A DNA stretch of 64,000 nt from Caballeronia sordidicola (GTDB taxonomy: Bacteria; Pseudomonadota; Gammaproteobacteria; Burkholderiales; Burkholderiaceae), in contig NZ_JNFG01000005.1 of assembly GCF_000729995.1 (NCBI RefSeq), forward strand, positions 231,657 through 295,656. The letters are read 5' to 3'. The position numbers and the translations under genes were made by a program. Of this stretch, positions 28,116-36,992 are shown one piece after another; the first letter of the stretch is position 1, and every line of letters starts with the position of its first letter. The notes beneath the pieces are model-generated. The model was given only the letters and a program-made list of their open reading frames with translations. It was not told the DNA's origin and searched no databases.

Positions 28116-28439
28116 TCAGTGACCGAAGTAAATCGACTTGATGCCGTCGTTGCTTGCGTAACTCGCCGCCGCAGGGGCGCCGGATCCGGAGGTGCCGCTG
28201 AGGGTACCGCCGACGCCGCCGGTCTCGGCGTTTTGTGCGGCCACGCGCGCTTCAGCAGCCTGGATGTCGGCAGGGTAGTCCGCGTCCTCTCCGCGAGAGG
28301 GGTCGTAGCCGGCCTGTTCGAGTTGAAACAGTTCGGCGCGGACCTCTGCTCGGGTCACGGGTCCGTTCGACTGCGCGAAAGAGGCGATCGGAGCGGCGAG
28401 TGCAGCGGCGATAACAACGGCTTGCATGAGCGATTTCAT
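28116..28439 (-). CDS. exported DUF4148 protein (copy 2)
   Basis: This 107-residue protein is the same length as the product of 18621-18944 and very similar in its first 70 residues. The signal peptide is MKSLMQAVVIAAALAAPIAS, followed by TRAEVRAELFQLEQAGYDP and DIQAAEARVAAQN. The tail is Gly/Ser-rich and ends in IYFGH. GGAGG lies just before the ATG. Function is unknown for the family. It stands alone between the dipZ fragment and the amidase. Confidence 0.85.
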   Translation of the reverse strand: MKSLMQAVVIAAALAAPIASFAQSNGPVTRAEVRAELFQLEQAGYDPSRGEDADYPADIQAAEARVAAQNAETGGVGGTLSGTSGSGAPAAASYASNDGIKSIYFGH

Positions 28440-28472
28440 GACGGTACCTCCAGAGTTTGTTTCACTACCCGT

Positions 28473-29873
28473 CTATAAAACGGGATCGATTGGAGAGGGC
28501 GGTGTGCCGCGTGCCTCTATTGCCTTGCCTGCGAGCAGACACAAATCTTCCCGATAATGAGCGGCGACAATCTGAACCCCGACCGGGACGGAACCAACGA
28601 GGCCGGTGGAGACGGCCAAGCCCGGCAGCCCCATGGCCGGTAATGCTCTCATCGGTAATTGCGCTTCCCACACGCGCCGGAAACCCTCCTCTCCCTGCAG
28701 GTCAAGATCGTCAGGGAATGGCAATTCGGCCGAAACAGGCAGCAATAGCACCGGATACCTGGTCAGGAGCTCACGCCATTGGCGTGTCAGGGTCGTGCGT
28801 CGTACCAGCTCACGGCTGATCACATCGGCGGGAAGTGTTGCGACCTTGGCACGCGAAGCTTCGACGACCGCATGTGCACCGGGATCGCCGTCGCGCGCAA
28901 CCGCTTCCACGAGCGCGGCGAAACCATCGCCGAGCCACAGTCGTTCCTGCACCTCCGCTGCTTCGCGAATCATTGGCGTATCCTCGATTTCTTCCACCTT
29001 CCATCCGGCATCTGCAAGCCGCCGCCCCGCGTCTAGCAGCGCTGCTTCGACCTCCTTGGCGATCTGCAATCCACCCGGACGAAGACATATCGCAGCATGG
29101 AGCGGCATGGCGGGACCTTCGAGGGGCGCCGGCACCCACCAGGGGTCACGAAGATCGCGGGCCGACATGGCCAGGAGGCCCACGCGAAGGTCCTCGATCG
29201 TGCGGCCGATCGGGCCGGTCGATGACATCAACTGGGCACCGATTGCGCGCTCCGGCGAGGACGCGTTGTAGGCCGGAACGCGCCCGAGCGTGGGGCGCAG
29301 TCCGTGGATCCCGCAGGCATAGGCCGGATAACGGATCGATCCTCCTATGTCAGTGCCGAGCGCGAGATGACCGATGCCGGCTGCCACGGCCGCTGCCGCG
29401 CCTCCCGATGAGCCGCCTGGCGTGAGCGACGGATTGCGTGGGTTGCGAGTGGCCCCGTGAACCAGATTGCTGGTGAACCAGCGCAATGCGAAGGTCGGGG
29501 CGTTGCTGCGGCCGAGGAGTACCGCGCCGGCCCGCAGAAGGTTATCGACCGCCGGGCTGTTGGCGTGCGCCACCAGATTCTCCTGTAGTCGTGTCCCGTT
29601 GGTCGTAGCGAACCCTGCCTGATCCGTATTGATCTTGACCGTGACCGGAACACCGGCCAATGGGCCAGGGTCCTCGCCGCGGGCCACGAGTTTATCGACC
29701 TGATCTGCCTGTTCCAGCACCCAGTCGGGCCTGTGCGCGACGATCGCGTTGATCTGCGGGTTGACTGCGTTGAGCCGTTGGAGCGCGGCCTCCGCCGCCT
29801 CCCGTGCGGAGACTTTTCGAGTACGAATGAGGTGAGCAAGTTCTGTTGCGGGCAAACGCCATAGGTCCGTCAC
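28473..29873 (-). CDS. amidase-signature family hydrolase
   Basis: The 466-residue enzyme has the Ser-cisSer-Lys triad of the amidase signature family: K80 in VTVKINT, the serines of GGSSGG at 153-158, and the nucleophile S179 in GTDIGGSIR. The family cleaves carbon-nitrogen amide bonds; relatives include aryl-acylamidases, indole-acetamide hydrolases and GatA. No GatB or GatC is near, so a catabolic amidase is more likely. The length is normal. There is no signal peptide, so it is cytoplasmic. The substrate cannot be read from the sequence. The 279-base gap to the next gene shows nothing clear. Confidence 0.88.
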   Translation of the reverse strand: MTDLWRLPATELAHLIRTRKVSAREAAEAALQRLNAVNPQINAIVAHRPDWVLEQADQVDKLVARGEDPGPLAGVPVTVKINTDQAGFATTNGTRLQENLVAHANSPAVDNLLRAGAVLLGRSNAPTFALRWFTSNLVHGATRNPRNPSLTPGGSSGGAAAAVAAGIGHLALGTDIGGSIRYPAYACGIHGLRPTLGRVPAYNASSPERAIGAQLMSSTGPIGRTIEDLRVGLLAMSARDLRDPWWVPAPLEGPAMPLHAAICLRPGGLQIAKEVEAALLDAGRRLADAGWKVEEIEDTPMIREAAEVQERLWLGDGFAALVEAVARDGDPGAHAVVEASRAKVATLPADVISRELVRRTTLTRQWRELLTRYPVLLLPVSAELPFPDDLDLQGEEGFRRVWEAQLPMRALPAMGLPGLAVSTGLVGSVPVGVQIVAAHYREDLCLLAGKAIEARGTPPSPIDPVL

Positions 29874-30152
29874 GATGCCTCCGATAGAGGGTCAAGCTTT
29901 GGGTGGGGGTCCCCGCTCAGTACTCGGGGCTCGCACAGTTTGTCTCAATGCGATAGGCATCTAATGAGCATTCCGTAGGAAATAATCTATCGTCCGCAAC
30001 AGCGATGCACCATCCTATCAACGGATAGCGCTTGCCTAACCATCGAGTGACTCACTCATACAGAGGGTTAATTTCCGGGTATGTCAGGCGAGGGCATGCT
30101 TTGTGTGTGGCGCTGGCCCGATCGGCGCGTATGAGGAAGACAGGTATCCGGC

Positions 30153-30842
30153 CTACGAGGGGAACCGCGCAGCGACATCGAACATCACCAGCATGCCTAG
30201 CAAACATACCGCGGGCAGCATCGCGGCGGCGTTCCCCATCGCGCGGGTGGCCAACGCGCCGATGACTGCTCCAATCGCAAAGCCAGTACAAATTGCCGCA
30301 AATGCGCGAGCACGAGATGAAGTGCCTGTAGCGGGCGCCGCACCGATGATCAGGGTAAATAGTGCATCGGCGAGCTTGCGAAAATTGCCCGTCGCCGCGA
30401 TAGAGGTGTAAGCCCATCCTTCGACGTTCGCGAACGCTGACCACTGCAGCGCCGCGGCGAATGAGATCGATACGGTGGTTAGATAGTCGTTCATGTTGAC
30501 CGGCAGCGCGGCGTTGACCAGCAGCACAAGTGACTCGACTGCAAGACAGATGGAGACGGCCCGGAATTTCAGGCGTGGTCCGGCCAGTTGAACCGCGCGG
30601 ACGAAGAAGGTCCCGACAAAGAGCGCGATAATGGGTGGAATATGACGGACTGCTACAGACCACTGTGCATTGGCGACTGCCAGGGCGGCGAACAGCACGT
30701 TGCCGCTCTGCGCGTTCGCAAACACCATTCCATGTCCGATATACGTGTAGGCGTCGAGGAAACCACCTATCGCGCTCAACAATGCACCGGCCCCCAGCGT
30801 GGATTCCAGGGCGGATTGTGCGGTGACTGGCGCCTGGCTCAT
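30153..30842 (-). CDS. YoaK/DUF1275 family membrane protein
   Basis: This 229-residue inner-membrane protein has about six transmembrane segments. The DUF1275 hallmark GGFLDAYTYIGHGMVFANAQSGN-like region lies near residues 21-45, and a second conserved block falls near FANVEGWAYTSIAATGNFRKLA. The family function is unproven; transport or stress roles have been proposed for relatives. The start MSQAPVT is preferred because the upstream 32 codons look non-coding. It is divergent from budA with about 550 bases between them. Confidence 0.8.
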   Translation of the reverse strand: MSQAPVTAQSALESTLGAGALLSAIGGFLDAYTYIGHGMVFANAQSGNVLFAALAVANAQWSVAVRHIPPIIALFVGTFFVRAVQLAGPRLKFRAVSICLAVESLVLLVNAALPVNMNDYLTTVSISFAAALQWSAFANVEGWAYTSIAATGNFRKLADALFTLIIGAAPATGTSSRARAFAAICTGFAIGAVIGALATRAMGNAAAMLPAVCLLGMLVMFDVAARFPS

Positions 30843-30919
30843 AACGTTTCCGGCAAGTGATTTGGGGCAGAAGATGTCGAGTCGTTTAACGCCTGCGTGC
30901 GTGGCATCGTAACGGCGAG

Positions 30920-30952
30920 CGCGGCACGTTCGCGGCACGTTCGCGGCACGTT
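30920..30952. repeat. three tandem copies of an 11-base unit
   Basis: CGCGGCACGTT is repeated three times without interruption at 30920-30930, 30931-30941 and 30942-30952. It lies upstream of the YoaK-like gene, within its possible promoter. Copy number might vary by slippage. Confidence 0.85.
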
Positions 30953-31038
30953 GTTACCAACCTTAAGATAAGGGGAATCCAGGCGGATAGACAGCCTACC
31001 TGACGGTGTCGCTACTAGTGCTTAAGTTGGCGCGCAAC

Positions 31039-31050
31039 ATACGCGCGTAT
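31039..31050. promoter_or_regulatory. perfect ATACGCGCGTAT palindrome
   Basis: It matches the ATACG-N2-CGTAT form seen at 2796-2807. It lies 168 bases upstream of promoter copy D and between the divergent YoaK-like gene and budA, so it could be an extra activator site. Confidence 0.4.
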
Positions 31051-31206
31051 ATGCCGCCAACGCAGTCGCGGCGCCGAGAGTGTGCGGTCAGTGGAGCGAG
31101 TGAACGCCGAGCAGGTCGCGAAAATTAAAATTTGGAAGGACACGATCCTCGTCCTCTGCGCACTTGCGAAACTGATGACTCGGATGTAGCAGCGCGTTGG
31201 GTCGAC

Positions 31207-31304
31207 ATGCCTTCGTATAGGGTGGCCTATACATCGGTTCCGTGCAGGCACCCTTAGAGGCGATTCCCCCGCAGGTCGACCAGGCATATCTTGGTCCCAC
31301 TGCA
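31207..31304 (+). promoter_or_regulatory. conserved activator-type promoter, copy D (divergent version)
   Basis: CGTAT lies at 31214-31218 and CATATCTTGGTCCCACTGCA at 31285-31304, with the same distance as in copies A-C. GGCACC lies at the same offset as in copy A. The middle CGTAT is missing. GTATAGG-GTGG-CCTATAC (31215-31232) overlaps the first box. TATCTT at 31287-31292 would start transcription about 93 bases before budA. Confidence 0.5.
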
Positions 31305-31391
31305 TCCCGACTCCTGGAGATGCCCCATCCATCGATCGATCGATGGTCCCAACGTGCGCAGCATCGCGCAGTTTCCAATTGGATATGACAC

Positions 31392-32222
31392 GTGCCCGAA
31401 CTCAATCTGGTCATTCCCGCCTTCGTGGACCGCGCGCTAAAAAATGAAATGACGAGAACCGGGTCGAGCGCATCGTCCATCGTCGCATCAGCGCTGGCGG
31501 GGTATTTTCATACCCCTTTGCATACGCTCTTCCAGGTTTCAACCTCAGGCGCGTTGGTTGAAGGCGTCTACACGGGCGCCATCTCGTCGGACGTGATCCT
31601 GAAGCACGGAGATTTCGGTTTGGGAACGTTCGAGAATCTCGACGGAGAAATGGTCGTGCTCGACGGGCGCATATATCGGGCCCGTGGTGATGGAACGGTC
31701 TCGCAGGCACCTGTGGACGCTTGCGCGCCATTCGCGGTCGTGACACGTTTCGCGCCCGATGTCGATCTCCAGATTGAACCGGCGGACTCGCTCGATATCC
31801 TGATGCAACTTTGCGACGAGCACCGGCGATCGAACAACATTTTCTACGCGCTTCGCCTCGACGGCGAATTCCGTCATATCCGCATGCGCGCGGTAAGTCC
31901 GCCTTCAAGCGGAGGCCGGCTGATTGACGCCGCCAAAGCGCAGTCCGAGTTCGAACTCAGCAGGATTCACGGCACGCTCGTCGGGCTATGGTCTCCGGGT
32001 TTCTCAAGCGCTTTCAGCATCGCCGGATATCACTTTCACTTCCTGTCCGAAGACCGTGTACACGGCGGCCATCTGCTGGCGTGTTCGAGCGGGTCCTTGC
32101 GGCTTCGTGTCGAAGCGCTGACGGATTTCCATCTCGCATTGCCCGAAAACGAATCGTTCCTCAAGGCGGACCTGAGCAAGAACTCCGCCGGTGAACTCGC
32201 GTACGCCGAACAGGCTCATTAG
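31392..32222 (+). CDS. budA: alpha-acetolactate decarboxylase
   Basis: The enzyme converts 2-acetolactate to acetoin and CO2 in the cytoplasm. The family core is clear: LFQVSTSGALVEGVYTG near residue 45, GDFGLGTFENLDGEM, the glutamate-bearing GTLVGLWSPGF, and the metal-binding YHFHFLSEDRVHGGH. At 276 residues it is slightly longer than usual because of about 40 extra N-terminal residues. The start is GTG with only a weak ribosome site, so an internal start is possible. budB follows ten bases after the stop, giving a two-gene acetoin operon downstream of promoter copy D. No budC (butanediol dehydrogenase) is present, so acetoin may be the end product. Confidence 0.93.
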   Translation: MPELNLVIPAFVDRALKNEMTRTGSSASSIVASALAGYFHTPLHTLFQVSTSGALVEGVYTGAISSDVILKHGDFGLGTFENLDGEMVVLDGRIYRARGDGTVSQAPVDACAPFAVVTRFAPDVDLQIEPADSLDILMQLCDEHRRSNNIFYALRLDGEFRHIRMRAVSPPSSGGRLIDAAKAQSEFELSRIHGTLVGLWSPGFSSAFSIAGYHFHFLSEDRVHGGHLLACSSGSLRLRVEALTDFHLALPENESFLKADLSKNSAGELAYAEQAH

Positions 32223-32232
32223 GAGATAAACG

Positions 32233-33909
32233 ATGTCCAGAGAAAATGACCATGCGCCCCGAAACGGCGCCGAACTTGTTGTGCGGACGCTGGAAGATCG
32301 AGGTGTCAAATACGTCTTCGGTATTCCCGGCGCAAAGATCGATGCCGTGTTCGATGCGCTCGTCGATTCGAAGATAGAGACCGTCGTGTGCCGGCACGAA
32401 CAGAATGCGGCCTTTATCGCGGGCGGGATTGGCCGCATGACCGGGAAAGCCGGTGTGTGCATCGCGACGTCGGGACCCGGTGTCTCGAACCTCGTCACCG
32501 GTCTCGCGACGGCGAACTCGGAAGGCGATCCAGTTGTCGCGCTAGGCGGCGCGGTTGCGACTGAGGAGGCGTTGAAGCATCTCCATCAGACCATGGACTC
32601 GGTGGCGATCTGTAAGCCCGTCACCAAGTTCAGCGGCGCGGTCGGCGCACCGCAAGCCGTCGCGGAAGTCATCAGCAATGCGTTCCGCGCGGCGGAATCA
32701 GGCCGGCCCGGCGCTGCATTCGTCAGCCTGCCGCGCAACATCATGTCAGCGCCGGCTGAAGGCAGGTTACTGAGCGTGCCGGTGTTCTCGGGGCAGGGGC
32801 GGGCAGACGGCGACGCCATCGCGGAAGCCGCGCGCCTGATCAATGCCGCACAAACGCCTGTCGTGCTGCTTGGGCTGTTGGCAAGCAAGCCTGCCAATGC
32901 ACGCGCCGTGCGGGAGATGATCGCCGCGAATCAGTTTCCCGTGGTCGGCACGTTCCAGTCAGCAGGCGCCATCGCCGCACACCTGCTGGAAGACTTCGGC
33001 GGGCGAGTAGGGCAGCTCGCCAATCAGCCGGCTGATCGGCTCCTCGAATCCGCTGATCTGGTGATCACGGTCGGGTACGACCCTGTCGAGTATTGGCCGT
33101 CCCTCTGGAACAAGGACCGAGAGCGCAAGATCATTCATGTGGACGTGCTCTGCGCCGATCTCGACTCGTACTATTGTCCGGCCGTCGAGTTGACCGGTGA
33201 CATCGCGCAAAGCCTCGCGGCCCTGAGGCCGCTGATCCGTCGCAGAGAGCAATCATCGATCTCATCGACTATCTTGCGTACGATCAGGGAGGAACGTGCC
33301 CAACTAAGCCAGGAAGCCGCGCGGCTTGGCGGGGCACCGGTTCACCCACTCAGGATCGTCTACGAATTGCAGAAACTCCTTGATCCCGATGTCACGCTAT
33401 GCCTCGACATGGGGTCATTTCATCTGTGGTTTGCCCGGCATCTCTACAGCTTCAGGGCGCGTCAGGTCCTGATCTCGAATGGTCAGCAGACCCTCGGTGT
33501 AGCGTTGCCGTGGGCAATTGCCGCGACGTTGGTGCGACCCACGGAGAAGGTCATCTCGATCTCCGGTGACGGTGGTTTTCTCTTTTCGAGCATGGAGCTT
33601 GAAACGGCGGTTCGACTCAAATCGAACCTCGTTCACATGATCTTGATCGACGGCACCTACGACATGGTCGCGGTGCAGGAGATCGCCAAATATGGGCGCC
33701 CGTCGGGGATCGCGTTCGGCCCTGTCGATCCGGTGAAGTATGCGGAAGCCTTCGGCGCCGTAGGTCTCATGATCCGAACCGCCGACGAGATCGCCCCGGT
33801 CATGAAGAAGGCGCTCAATACGCCCGGCCCGGTTATCGTTGGCGTTCATGTGGACTACCGGGACAATCACAAGCTATTCGAAATGGTGCATGACAACGCA
33901 TTTCACTGA
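32233..33909 (+). CDS. budB: catabolic acetolactate synthase
   Basis: This 558-residue ThDP enzyme condenses two pyruvates to 2-acetolactate. The catalytic glutamate is in CRHEQNAAFIAGG. The ThDP motif is ISGDGGFLFSSMELETA through IDGTYDMV. It resembles the FAD-independent BudB/AlsS group more than biosynthetic IlvB, and no regulatory ilvN subunit is nearby. AGGAG lies seven bases before the ATG. Its tight link to budA fixes the pathway: pyruvate to acetolactate to acetoin, which consumes acid and avoids acidification during overflow or oxygen limitation. Confidence 0.93.
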   Translation: MSRENDHAPRNGAELVVRTLEDRGVKYVFGIPGAKIDAVFDALVDSKIETVVCRHEQNAAFIAGGIGRMTGKAGVCIATSGPGVSNLVTGLATANSEGDPVVALGGAVATEEALKHLHQTMDSVAICKPVTKFSGAVGAPQAVAEVISNAFRAAESGRPGAAFVSLPRNIMSAPAEGRLLSVPVFSGQGRADGDAIAEAARLINAAQTPVVLLGLLASKPANARAVREMIAANQFPVVGTFQSAGAIAAHLLEDFGGRVGQLANQPADRLLESADLVITVGYDPVEYWPSLWNKDRERKIIHVDVLCADLDSYYCPAVELTGDIAQSLAALRPLIRRREQSSISSTILRTIREERAQLSQEAARLGGAPVHPLRIVYELQKLLDPDVTLCLDMGSFHLWFARHLYSFRARQVLISNGQQTLGVALPWAIAATLVRPTEKVISISGDGGFLFSSMELETAVRLKSNLVHMILIDGTYDMVAVQEIAKYGRPSGIAFGPVDPVKYAEAFGAVGLMIRTADEIAPVMKKALNTPGPVIVGVHVDYRDNHKLFEMVHDNAFH

Positions 33910-34066
33910 CTTTGGAACGGGTAGTTTGCAGACGTCCAGGGTCCATCGCCCTTCGACCGTCTTGCAAGCTGCATCACTTATATCGATTGACTGGATTGAA
34001 CCCCTATCGCGGAGCGAGGTTCATGCCAGGCGGCACATTTGCCGCACATTTCGAGCGGAGTACCCC

Positions 34067-35710
34067 ATGAGCATGACAGTGATACAACATGTCCTTTCAC
34101 GCTTGCGCGAACTTGGAATCAAGGACGTTTTTGGCGTCGCAGGAGACTATGCGTTCCCGATAGAGGACGCCGTCTGCGGGCACAATGAAATGCGGTGGAT
34201 TGGAAATTGCAATGAGCTTAATGCCGCGTATGCGGCCGACGGCTATGCGCGTATCCATGGCATGGCAGCGCTTAGTACAACCTATGGTGTTGGAGAGCTC
34301 AGCGCGATTAACGGAATTGCGGGGGCTTATGCCGAGTATTTGCCCGTCTTCCATCTGGTGGGAATGCCTGCAAGCGGGGTCCAGGCGGCGCGGCGGCTTG
34401 TCCATCACACGCTGGGCAATGGAGAATTCGATATCTTTTACAACATGGCCGAGCCGATGGTTTGCGCGCGCGCCATCATCACGCCGGAGAACTGTGTCGC
34501 CGAAACCGAGCGGCTGATTGCCGCGGCGCTGCACTCCCGTCGTCCGGTCTACATGGGTTTTCCTTCGGATTTTGCCATCATGCCGGTTGTCGGTGCGGTT
34601 CAACCGGTTGCCGCACCCACGGCTGACCCGGTGGTACTGGACGCGGCGGTCACCGCCATCGTCGATACGCTTTCCGGTTGCAAGACAGCGTGCATCGTGC
34701 CTGGAATTCTGGTTTCGCGCTGCGGACTGGCTGACGAGGCCCAGGCTATCGTCGACGCGTCAAACCTGCCTTTCACGACGATGTTTATGGACAAGTGCGT
34801 CCTTGACGAGACACATCCGAACTACATCGGCATGTATGACGGAAAATTGATGAACGAGCAGGTCCGGGCCTTCGTGGAGGGATGCGACTGCGTCTTCGGC
34901 ATTGGCGCCATGCTGACGGATTTCAACTCGGGTTCGTTCACCGCGCAGGTCGACCGCTCGAAGAGCATCAATGTCATGCATGACATGGTGCGTGTCGGGT
35001 CGGCGTTCTACAACAACATCGGCATGAAGGACGTGCTGACCGAACTGGTCAAGAGGATTCCCCGTAAGGAGGTACAAGCGCCGAGGGTAGAGGGGTTGGG
35101 CGCGCCGCAGGGCGACCCTGACGGCAAGATCACCGTGGACTATCTCTATCCACGTTGGCAACAGATGCTGAAGCCCGGCGACATGCTGATTGCAGAAACG
35201 GGAACCTCGTCGATGGGCCTCGGCTTTGCCCACATGCCCAAAGGGTCGACCTTTCAGAATCAGACGCTGTGGGGCTCGATCGGCTGGGCGACGCCAGCCG
35301 CATTCGGCGCAGCGATGGCGGCTCCTCATCGCAGGACGATTCTGGTTACCGGGGAAGGTTCTCATCAGTTGACCGCGCAGGAGGTGAGCCAGTTCCACCG
35401 CTTCGGGCTCAAGCCCATCATTTTCGTTCTGAACAACGACGGCTACCTGATCGAACGATTACTCTGCAACGACCCGGAAATTTACTATAACGATCTGGCG
35501 AAATGGCACTACGCCAGGCTTCCGGAGGCACTCGGCTGCGACGGCTGGTTTACGACGCGGGTGACAACCTGCTTCGAGTTGGACGAGGCTATTAACAAGG
35601 CGGAGTTGTGCGGAACGGGCGCCTATATCGAGGTAGTCACGGACAGGTATGCGGCGTCACCCTTATCGCAGAAGCTTCATGAGACACGTGACTCGCTATA
35701 TTCGGCCTAG
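34067..35710 (+). CDS. pdc: pyruvate decarboxylase / 2-oxoacid decarboxylase (ThDP)
   Basis: The 547-residue protein is a non-oxidative 2-oxoacid decarboxylase of the Pdc/IpdC group. The ThDP glutamate is in NCNELNAAYAADGYAR. The conserved histidine pair appears in RRLVHHTLGNG. The cofactor motif is VTGEGSHQLTAQEVSQF through NNDGYLIERL; note GEGS where GDGS is usual. It would make acetaldehyde from pyruvate, or act on phenyl- or indole-pyruvate. GGAG precedes the ATG at 34067; an in-frame opening at 33839 overlaps budB and is unlikely. An alcohol dehydrogenase fragment follows, suggesting an ethanol-forming pair that has lost its second enzyme. Confidence 0.88.
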   Translation: MSMTVIQHVLSRLRELGIKDVFGVAGDYAFPIEDAVCGHNEMRWIGNCNELNAAYAADGYARIHGMAALSTTYGVGELSAINGIAGAYAEYLPVFHLVGMPASGVQAARRLVHHTLGNGEFDIFYNMAEPMVCARAIITPENCVAETERLIAAALHSRRPVYMGFPSDFAIMPVVGAVQPVAAPTADPVVLDAAVTAIVDTLSGCKTACIVPGILVSRCGLADEAQAIVDASNLPFTTMFMDKCVLDETHPNYIGMYDGKLMNEQVRAFVEGCDCVFGIGAMLTDFNSGSFTAQVDRSKSINVMHDMVRVGSAFYNNIGMKDVLTELVKRIPRKEVQAPRVEGLGAPQGDPDGKITVDYLYPRWQQMLKPGDMLIAETGTSSMGLGFAHMPKGSTFQNQTLWGSIGWATPAAFGAAMAAPHRRTILVTGEGSHQLTAQEVSQFHRFGLKPIIFVLNNDGYLIERLLCNDPEIYYNDLAKWHYARLPEALGCDGWFTTRVTTCFELDEAINKAELCGTGAYIEVVTDRYAASPLSQKLHETRDSLYSA

Positions 35711-35846
35711 CGTCCAGGGTGATCTTTTGCCGTGTGGAAAGGGTCGAAATGGAGTGACCGGACGAGTGGCCCTTTCACCTTGGAAGCTGCCGTAGATAAG
35801 GCTCCTTTGGCAAAGCATGCTGGAGCCAATGCTAGGAGGTGCTCTC

Positions 35847-36054
35847 ATGCGAGCGAGGGTCTTAACCGAGTTCGGCAGTCCGGAAAATTTTCAGCTTCGA
35901 GAAATCGCGAACCCCCAAGATACCATCCGGCATGGTATTGGTTCGCTTGATTGTCACACTCGTCGATCAGATTGACACGAAGATCGGTGGCAGACTCGCT
36001 ATCTGTCACGGCCTCCCTTCCGTGCTGGGCGCTGATGTCGCTGATGTCCGATGA
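35847..36054 (+). pseudogene. frameshifted N-terminal fragment of an MDR alcohol dehydrogenase/quinone oxidoreductase
   Basis: A perfect AGGAGG site leads into MRARVLTEFGSPENFQLREI, the start of a medium-chain dehydrogenase. Near 35915 the reading frame shifts. The next frame continues with PSGMVLVRL, VDQIDTKIGG and LPSVLGADVADV, the expected following motifs, and stops at 36052. The catalytic and Rossmann domains are gone. It lies just after pdc and was probably once its partner. Confidence 0.8.
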
Positions 36055-36488
36055 CGTGATCCAGGCACTTGCTGACTGACACTGGTTCACGAAGGGACAT
36101 GAGGGTCGCGACTGCGCAGCCGCTGACAGCAAGGAAAGGGCGTCCGTCGTTGCACCCTTCGCACGTGGAACCACCGATCGGATCGAATCAACCCGAGGAT
36201 TTGTACATCGACCGATCCGTGCACGCGAGAAGGAGAGCCGCAGCGGTGCGAAGATTCAGTGCAGGAGTTCGGGGATGTCCAAATCAAGATCCGAAGGACA
36301 ATCAGTTGACCGATAACCGACGCTTCGCCGGCGCGATAAAGGTCATCACCAGGTCGTCGGCTCGGCCGTGTCGGACTTCGGGCCGCTATCGATAGCAAGG
36401 CGCTTGTTCGCACGTTGCCGGCTCTCTTCCCGTTAGTGGTTTTCGGTCAGACGAAGTAGTTGCTCGTTTCGCTGGTGACGCCCTCGGT
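36055..36488. other. non-coding stretch between two remnants
   Basis: No frame with a recognisable product was found. It lies between the dehydrogenase fragment and a transposase remnant, and is probably debris from the same rearrangement. Confidence 0.5.
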
Positions 36489-36740
36489 TCCGCCGCGCGT
36501 AAGGGCGAAGCCTTGGTCTGGGCCCACGCCCGGCGCAAGCTGGCGCAACGAGGCGATTAGAGACATCGCGCGAAACGGCCGAGGCGAATGGAAGAAGCGC
36601 AGGGGCTATCACTGGCGTTCGCGCGTCGAGAACGCGATGTACCGTTTTAAGAAACTTACAAGTAATCGCCCGTGCTCGCGCCGCGTCGGTTCACAAGCGA
36701 CCGATATGACGATCCGCGTCGGTGCGAGTCTTCACTCCGT
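36489..36740 (+). pseudogene. C-terminal remnant of an IS5-family transposase
   Basis: The translation reads TPGASWRNEAIRDIARNGR, then EWKKRRGYHWRSRVENAMYR and FKKLTSNRP, then GSQATDMTIRVG. This is the end of the IS5-type DDE domain, with the final glutamate in RVENAMYR. The N-terminal two thirds, start and terminal inverted repeats are absent. It is inactive. Confidence 0.8.
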
Positions 36741-36992
36741 CCACGCGGCGTCGATTTTAAATAACCTGGTTCCGCGTTGCACCGGTGTCGACTACGGTAT
36801 TCCAGGACGGCTTCCGTTTTGGATATTCAATGAGCTCGACATAAATGGAATTGTAGTTCCGATAACTAAATAATAGAAACGAGGAATGCATCGTCGAGCG
36901 GCTGGTAGGGGCGAACTGCTGCTAGGTCATCAAAGTAAGAACTAAATTCTGGACGAACCGGCACCGTTGGCGTCCGGGACGATTCGGTCAGG

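Noticed and set aside
28473..29873. GatA subunit of the tRNA amidotransferase
   Set aside because: The triad is shared by the whole amidase family, and no gatB or gatC gene is adjacent.
36489..36740. Complete insertion sequence
   Set aside because: Only the last third of the transposase is present and no terminal inverted repeats or target duplication were found.
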